Below, in pieces: positions 59,908 through 64,000 of a DNA stretch of 64,000 nucleotides; within the stretch, counting starts at the first letter, position 1, and every line of letters begins with the position of its first letter. Origin of the DNA: Streptomyces sp. MUM 2J (lineage in GTDB: Bacteria; Actinomycetota; Actinomycetes; Streptomycetales; Streptomycetaceae); assembly GCF_022414535.1 (NCBI RefSeq), contig NZ_JADWYM010000039.1:1-64000 (forward strand). Direction: 5' to 3'. The notes under the pieces are model-generated. The model saw only the letters and a program-made list of their open reading frames with translations. It did not search any database and was not told the origin of the DNA. The position numbers and the translations under genes are program-made.

Positions 59908-60891
59908 GTGCAGTTCAGCCGTACCCTCCCGAGGGAACTCGTGCACCGCGCCGCGGTCGCCGAGGTGTTCCTGACCGACGCCGAACGCCGCGGCGAGGAC
60001 GAGGTTGTGCTCGCCGCGCAGTTGCCCCGGCGCCACGCCTTCTACCACGACACCCTCGGCGACCGCTCACGCCGTGATCCCATGCTGCTGCTGGAGGCGT
60101 GCCGCCAGGGCATCTTCGTGGTGGCCCACCGCTACCTCGGTGTCCCCATCGGCCACAAGTTCCTGCTGCGCGCGGTCGAGTTCGAGGTGCCGGACCCCAC
60201 GACCCTCGTCGGAGACGACCCATCCACCGAGGCGGTCATCGCCACCCGCATCGAACACCGGTTCCATGGCCGGGCCGGCATGACCGGCCTGCGGCTGGGC
60301 TTCGGCATGACCATCGGCGCGCGCGAGGCCCTGATCGCCCGCATCGACTACTCCTGGATGCCCCCGCATGCCTGGGCCCGCATGCGGGCCGGGCAGCGCG
60401 GCGCGTTCGGCCTGCCCCAGGCTCCGGTCGCCCTGCCCGGACGACGCGCCGAACCGGCCCTGGTCGGCCGCCACGACCCGGCCAACGCGGTGATCTCCGC
60501 GCCGCGCGCCGCACGGGACGGCACCCGCACGGCGCGCCTGATCGCCGACACCGACCATCCCACCCTGTACGACCACTGGGTGGACCACGTGCCCGGCATG
60601 CTGGAGCTGGAGGCGTTCCGTCAACTCGCACTGACCGCGGCCGTCGACGCCGGCACCCTCCGCGCGCCCACGGCGCTGATGGTCGGCCTGGCCGCGCGGT
60701 TCCGCTGCTTCGCCGAGATGGACCTGCCGCTGGAGTGCCGGACCGCCCCGCTCCTGCCCGGTACCGACATCGCGTGCGGCCTGCACCAGCGCGGCGCCCT
60801 GGCCGCCGAGGCCCGTGTCCGGCTCGCCGACCCGGACACGGCCGGGCTGTCCGGTGCACTCGCCGCCCCGGCTGCTCGCGGCGCCGGATGA
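59908..60891 (+). CDS. AfsA-like hotdog protein (A-factor/butyrolactone biosynthesis family)
   Basis: 327 aa, GTG at 59908 with GAGGAG upstream. Two AfsA hotdog repeats: RELVHRAAVAEVFLTDAERR with LPRRHAFYHDTLGDRSRRDP and LLLEACRQGIFVVAHRYLGV; then NAVISAPRAARDGTRTARLI, DHPTLYDHWVDHVPGMLELE and AFRQLALTAAV. AfsA/ScbA/BarX proteins join a beta-ketoacyl chain to dihydroxyacetone phosphate in gamma-butyrolactone signal synthesis. No butyrolactone receptor (ArpA-type TetR) is adjacent, so the product may be a metabolite rather than a hormone. Confidence 0.88.
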   Translation: MQFSRTLPRELVHRAAVAEVFLTDAERRGEDEVVLAAQLPRRHAFYHDTLGDRSRRDPMLLLEACRQGIFVVAHRYLGVPIGHKFLLRAVEFEVPDPTTLVGDDPSTEAVIATRIEHRFHGRAGMTGLRLGFGMTIGAREALIARIDYSWMPPHAWARMRAGQRGAFGLPQAPVALPGRRAEPALVGRHDPANAVISAPRAARDGTRTARLIADTDHPTLYDHWVDHVPGMLELEAFRQLALTAAVDAGTLRAPTALMVGLAARFRCFAEMDLPLECRTAPLLPGTDIACGLHQRGALAAEARVRLADPDTAGLSGALAAPAARGAG

Positions 60892-60941
60892 GTCGCACCC
60901 CCGTCCGAGCGTCCCACGTCCGAACGGAGGAAGGATCAGCA

Positions 60942-61844
60942 GTGACCACCGTCGTCTCCGCCCGGCACGTGCCTGCCAGACTCGGCCGCTTCGTGCTGCA
61001 CATGTTCCGGCCGCACGTCTACGTCACCTACGGACTGCTGTGGGTCCTTGCCCTGGAGAGCTCGGCGGTGGCGGCGACCGGCACGGCCTGGCGGCCGTCC
61101 GGCGCCACCTGGCTGCGGGTCGTCACCGTCGTCCTGGCGCTGCTGTTCCTGCGGATGCTGGACGAGCAGAAGGACCTCGCCTACGACCGGGAGCACCACC
61201 CGGACCGGCCGCTCGTCACCGGCGCCGTCAGCACGGCCGAACTGCGCGGCGCCATGGCGGGGATCACCGCGGTGGTGACGGGCCTGAACGCGGCCCTGTC
61301 GGCCACGGCCGCCCTGCTGATCCTCGCGGCCCTCGGCTACGGTCTGTTCCTCGCCGCGCTGGAACGGCTGTCGCCGGCCGTACGCGACCGGCAACTGCTG
61401 AACCTGGCGGTCACCTACCCGGTGCAGGTGCTCCTCGGATGCTATGTCTACGGCTCGCTCGTCGCCGCCGGGACGGTCCCCGCCGACTGGCGAGGGCCGG
61501 TGCTGCTCGCCCTGTGCGCCGGTGTGTTCCTGCACTTCGAGTTCGCCCGCAAGACGCGTTGGGAGGCGTTGTCCGGCGCCCGCCTGTACTCGGCGGAACT
61601 CGGCCCGCGCCGCAGTGCCGCGGCTGCGGCGGGCTGCGCCGCCGTGGCCGTCGGCTGTGAAGTGCTGCTGCTCGCGCCGCGGGGCCCGCTCGCGCTGCTG
61701 CCCTGCGCGGCGGCCGTTCTGCCCCTCTGGGGCAGCCGACGGTTCCTGGCAGCCGGCCGCGGCGCGTGGCCGGTGCCGGCCGCGATGGGCTTCGTCGTCG
61801 CCACCTTCCTCGCCCTGATCCTGCAGGCGGTGCTCCTGCCGTGA
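60942..61844 (+). CDS. UbiA-like membrane prenyltransferase family protein
   Basis: 300 aa, GTG at 60942 with GGAGGAAGGA upstream. About eight hydrophobic segments; the cytosolic loop LRMLDEQKDLAYDREHHPDR contains the D-x-x-x-D-type metal/diphosphate motif of UbiA (about residues 73-85), followed by PLVTGAVSTAELR. The second Asp-rich motif is less clear (LHFEFARKTRWEALSGARLY). UbiA enzymes prenylate aromatic rings or make related transfers; here a transfer onto the AfsA-type product can be imagined. It overlaps the nitroreductase by 4 bp. Confidence 0.82.
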   Translation: MTTVVSARHVPARLGRFVLHMFRPHVYVTYGLLWVLALESSAVAATGTAWRPSGATWLRVVTVVLALLFLRMLDEQKDLAYDREHHPDRPLVTGAVSTAELRGAMAGITAVVTGLNAALSATAALLILAALGYGLFLAALERLSPAVRDRQLLNLAVTYPVQVLLGCYVYGSLVAAGTVPADWRGPVLLALCAGVFLHFEFARKTRWEALSGARLYSAELGPRRSAAAAAGCAAVAVGCEVLLLAPRGPLALLPCAAAVLPLWGSRRFLAAGRGAWPVPAAMGFVVATFLALILQAVLLP

Positions 61845-62488
61845 CCGGCCCCCTGCCCCTCACCCACGAGGAACTGCTGACCACCACGCGGTGTGTGCGA
61901 CGCGGCCTCGACCTGGATCGGGCCGTGGACCCGGAGGTCGTCAAGGACTGCCTGCGCGTCGCCCTGCAGGCCCCCAACGGCAACAACCGGCAGAACTGGC
62001 GCTGGATCCTGCTCACCGACCCCTCGGTCCGCGCGGACGTCGCCGCGGTGTACCGCGCCGCGTTCCACGACCGCAACGCCGGGACTCTGGAGCGCCTCGC
62101 CGAACTACCCGAAGGGGCACGCTCCGTGATGTCGGCCGCCCGGCTCCTGGCCGACCGGCTGCACCGCGTGCCGGTTCTGGTGATCCCGTGCCTGGAGCTG
62201 CCCGACGGCCGGCTGCCGGAGGGCAACCAGGCAGGGTTGTGGGCTTCGCTGCTGCCCGCCGCCTGGAGCTATGCGCTGGCCGCCCGCAGCCGCGGCCTGG
62301 TCACCGCGTGGACGGCGGTCCATCTGGACCGCGAGCGGGAGGTCGCCGACCTGCTGGGCCTGCCGTCCACCGTCCGCCAGGGCGCGCTGCTGCCGACGGC
62401 GCACCCGCTGCGGCACACCTTCCGACGGGGGCCCAGGCTGCCGCTGGAGCAGGTCCTGCACGTGAACGGCTGGCAGACCAACACCTGA
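61841..62488 (+). CDS. Nitroreductase-family FMN oxidoreductase
   Basis: 215 aa, GTG at 61841. TTTRCVRRGLDLDRAVDPEV, CLRVALQAPNGNNRQNWRWI (the 'APSxxNxQPW' FMN site), then GLWASLLPAAWSYALAARSR, GLVTAWTAVHL and LPSTVRQGALLPTAHPL. Typical FMN-dependent nitroreductase that reduces C=C, nitro or quinone groups, or oxidises an intermediate. Last gene of the operon; only decayed sequence follows. Confidence 0.9.
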   Translation: MTGPLPLTHEELLTTTRCVRRGLDLDRAVDPEVVKDCLRVALQAPNGNNRQNWRWILLTDPSVRADVAAVYRAAFHDRNAGTLERLAELPEGARSVMSAARLLADRLHRVPVLVIPCLELPDGRLPEGNQAGLWASLLPAAWSYALAARSRGLVTAWTAVHLDREREVADLLGLPSTVRQGALLPTAHPLRHTFRRGPRLPLEQVLHVNGWQTNT

Positions 62489-62499
62489 CGGTACGTCAC

Positions 62500-63123
62500 A
62501 CGAGGGGGCCGCCCTCGCCGACGGACGACGAAGGGGCCCGCACACCTGTGGGCGAGACATGTCACCTCACACGGCGTTCCACGGAAGCACCACAGCGTCA
62601 GCGCGGTCACCCCCGCAGTGAAGGCGAGCGTTCCGCCCGTCGTCGGCAGCACCTCGGCCAGCCCGCCGCTCCCCCTGAGCGCCGCCTCGCCGCCCGTGAC
62701 GAGAGAGCACAGCGGCATCGTGTACGAAACGGCCCGGACCCAGTCGGGGGCACTGTCCAGCGAGAAGAGGAGGCCGGACAGGAACCCCGTCGGCGGCACC
62801 AGCAACTACGCCGGACCGCCGGCGGACTCCTCGGTCCGGGCGAGCGAGCCGATGAGCAGGCCCAGCGGCTTCAGGGCCAGCCTGCCTCAGATCACCAGCG
62901 GGATCACCGGCCACAAGCTACCCGTCAGCCGCAGTCCGACGTACGACAGCGTCGCCACGAGCAGGAACAGCGCCGTTGCGTCAGCGCCATCAGCAGGGTC
63001 ATGGAGATACGGGCGGCGACCACCTCCCGGGCCGGATCGGCGACAGCCCATCTGCTGAAGATCATCTTGCGGCGCAGCGTCACCAGCGTCAGCACGGTGC
63101 TGAACACCGCGCTGGACGTCATG
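62500..63123 (-). pseudogene. ABC-2-type drug efflux permease remnant
   Basis: Minus-strand fragments in several frames: TVLTLVTLRRKMIFSRWAVA, PAREVVAARISMTLLMALTQ, LFLLVATLSYVGLRLTGSLW and VPPTGFLSGLLFSLDSAPDW followed by SLVTGGEAALRGSG. These follow the order of DrrB-type ABC-2 permeases ending with 'PxxxxSGxxxPxxxxPxWL'-like sequence. At least three frameshifts; the N-terminus is cut by the IS630 junction at about 63124. Confidence 0.75.
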
Positions 63124-63127
63124 GCCC

Positions 63128-63191
63128 AGTGCGTTTGTGGCAAAGGGAGTCCCTGTTCGATGAGCAGGGACTCCCTTTGCCACAACGCACT
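63128..63191. repeat. Long inverted repeat at the IS630 junction
   Basis: A 27-28-bp near-perfect stem (TGTGGCAAAGGGAGTCCCTG and its complement, one extra T in the left arm) around a 9-nt loop. It lies between the broken permease and the IS630 gene, so it may be two IS ends brought together, or the IS end with its adjacent copy. Confidence 0.75.
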
Positions 63192-63192
63192 G

Positions 63193-64000
63193 AGGTGGCC
63201 CGGGCTGCAGGGACGTGGTGCTTCAGATCGGCGTTCAGCAGATCGTCGGGATTCAGTTCGGGGCTGTAACCGGGCATCAGGTGCAGTTCGACGCGCTCAG
63301 CGTTTTCGGCGAGCCAGGCCCGGACGGTTTTGCTGCGGTGGACCGGGTGCCGGTCGGCGATCACGTGGACCTTGCGGCCGGTGTGCCGGGCGAGACGGTC
63401 GAGGAACGCGCAGAACAGTGTGAGGTGAACTTGCCGGGGAAGACGGTGAACCACAGCGCCCCGCGGGAGGCGATGGCCGACATGACGTTGACCCCGAAGC
63501 GGCGGCCGTTCACCCGCACCAGCGGGGTCTGCCCCGCCGGGGCCCAGGAACGTCCCGGCGGGGCGGTGTCCGACCGCAGACCGCACTGATCAGCCCAGAC
63601 CAGCTCGGCTCTCTCCTCACTCGCCCTGGCCCGGATCGCCGGATACTCCTCCTGAAGCCACCGGCTGACCTCGTCGTCCTTCTGTCGGTAGGAGCGGCGG
63701 GCGGGCCGCTGCGGGGTGAAGCCGTGCCGACGCAGCCACTTGCCCACACCCCTCTCGGTCATCGACACTCCGCACACCAACCAGATGAGGGTCCGCCCCA
63801 AGGCTCGGGTCCACATCACCCCGCTCTGCCCGAGGTCGGCCGGTGTGTAATCACGCATCGCCTGCAAGACCGCCCCACGGGCGAACTCATCGATCAACTC
63901 ACCTTTGCCCACGCGGGGTTCACGCACCGCCGCGAGCAGTGCCCGCCTCCCGCCGGTGCGGCTGACCCGCCACCACGTGCCCACCGACCGCTCGGAGACT
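63193..64000 (-). pseudogene. IS630-family transposase, frameshifted and cut by the window edge
   Basis: Minus strand: GVGKWLRRHGFTPQRPARRS, AELVWADQCGLRSDTAPPGR and GRRFGVNVMSAIASRGALWF in one frame, then after a shift near 63430 LTLFCAFLDRLARHTGRKVH, VIADRHPVHRSKTVRAWLAE and LMPGYSPELNPDDLLNADLK. The DDE residues (WADQ, IADRHP, YSPELNP) are all present but in two frames. The N-terminus lies beyond the right edge of the window. Confidence 0.85.

Noticed and set aside
59908..60891. Canonical gamma-butyrolactone hormone locus
   Set aside because: No ArpA/ScbR-type receptor gene is adjacent, and the operon has five unrelated enzymes not used for these hormones.

Overview
The window looks like a Streptomyces chromosome (or a close actinomycete). 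It has very high GC, GTG/TTG starts, and typical families: an HTH-NACHT protein, an ECF sigma factor, an AfsA-like hotdog protein, a DUF3152 protein and many decayed IS elements. It reads as an accessory region: intact operons separated by stretches of broken genes. No rRNA, tRNA or CRISPR array was seen.

Layout. 0.1-1.6 kb: a membrane glycosyltransferase-like gene. 1.6-14 kb: a degenerate zone with ISL3, IS5, IS3 and other remnants, a toxin-like gene split by an IS3 element, an intact HTH-NACHT-membrane protein, a secreted esterase, and three near-identical copies of a DNA cassette (2075-2467, 5665-6069, 13266-13737), each encoding the same 57-residue peptide. 14-26 kb: methyltransferase, NarL-type two-component system, ABC exporter, HTTM-like/hydrolase fusion, DUF5819/SdpA-like protein, FAD oxidoreductase, and two more members of the small-peptide family. 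26-28 kb: XRE regulator divergent from an SDR. 28.2-33 kb: arginine deiminase operon (permease, deiminase, OTC, carbamate kinase). 33.4-39.7 kb: ECF sigma factor with partner, gene fragments, an OmpR/HK/GerMN-lipoprotein operon and a DUF3152 protein. 40.2-45 kb: HxlR/aldo-keto reductase pair, TetR/FAD-monooxygenase pair with matching operators, and two small proteins. 45.4-52.7 kb: aminophosphonate uptake and breakdown (GntR regulator, FAD oxidoreductase, phosphonatase-like HAD, ABC importer, convergent HD oxygenase-like gene). 53.3-62.5 kb: a seven-gene biosynthetic operon (PEP-synthase-like, nucleotidyltransferase with PqqD-like segment, extended SDR, NDK-like, AfsA-like, UbiA-like, nitroreductase). 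The window ends in a decayed ABC-2 permease and an IS630 transposase.

The most interesting system is a candidate secreted-peptide system of SDP (sporulation-delaying protein) type. Six short ORFs in four sequence types share an acidic Leu-Gly-Asp/Glu-Leu-x-Glu segment followed by a hydrophobic small-residue C-terminus. They lie around an HTTM/SdpB-like membrane domain fused to an alpha/beta hydrolase, an SdpA/DUF5819-like protein, a methyltransferase, an exporter and a two-component system. The 53-62 kb operon is the second system of interest: an unusual gene combination around an AfsA-type butyrolactone-synthase relative. All family assignments were made by reading the translated sequences; no database search was run.
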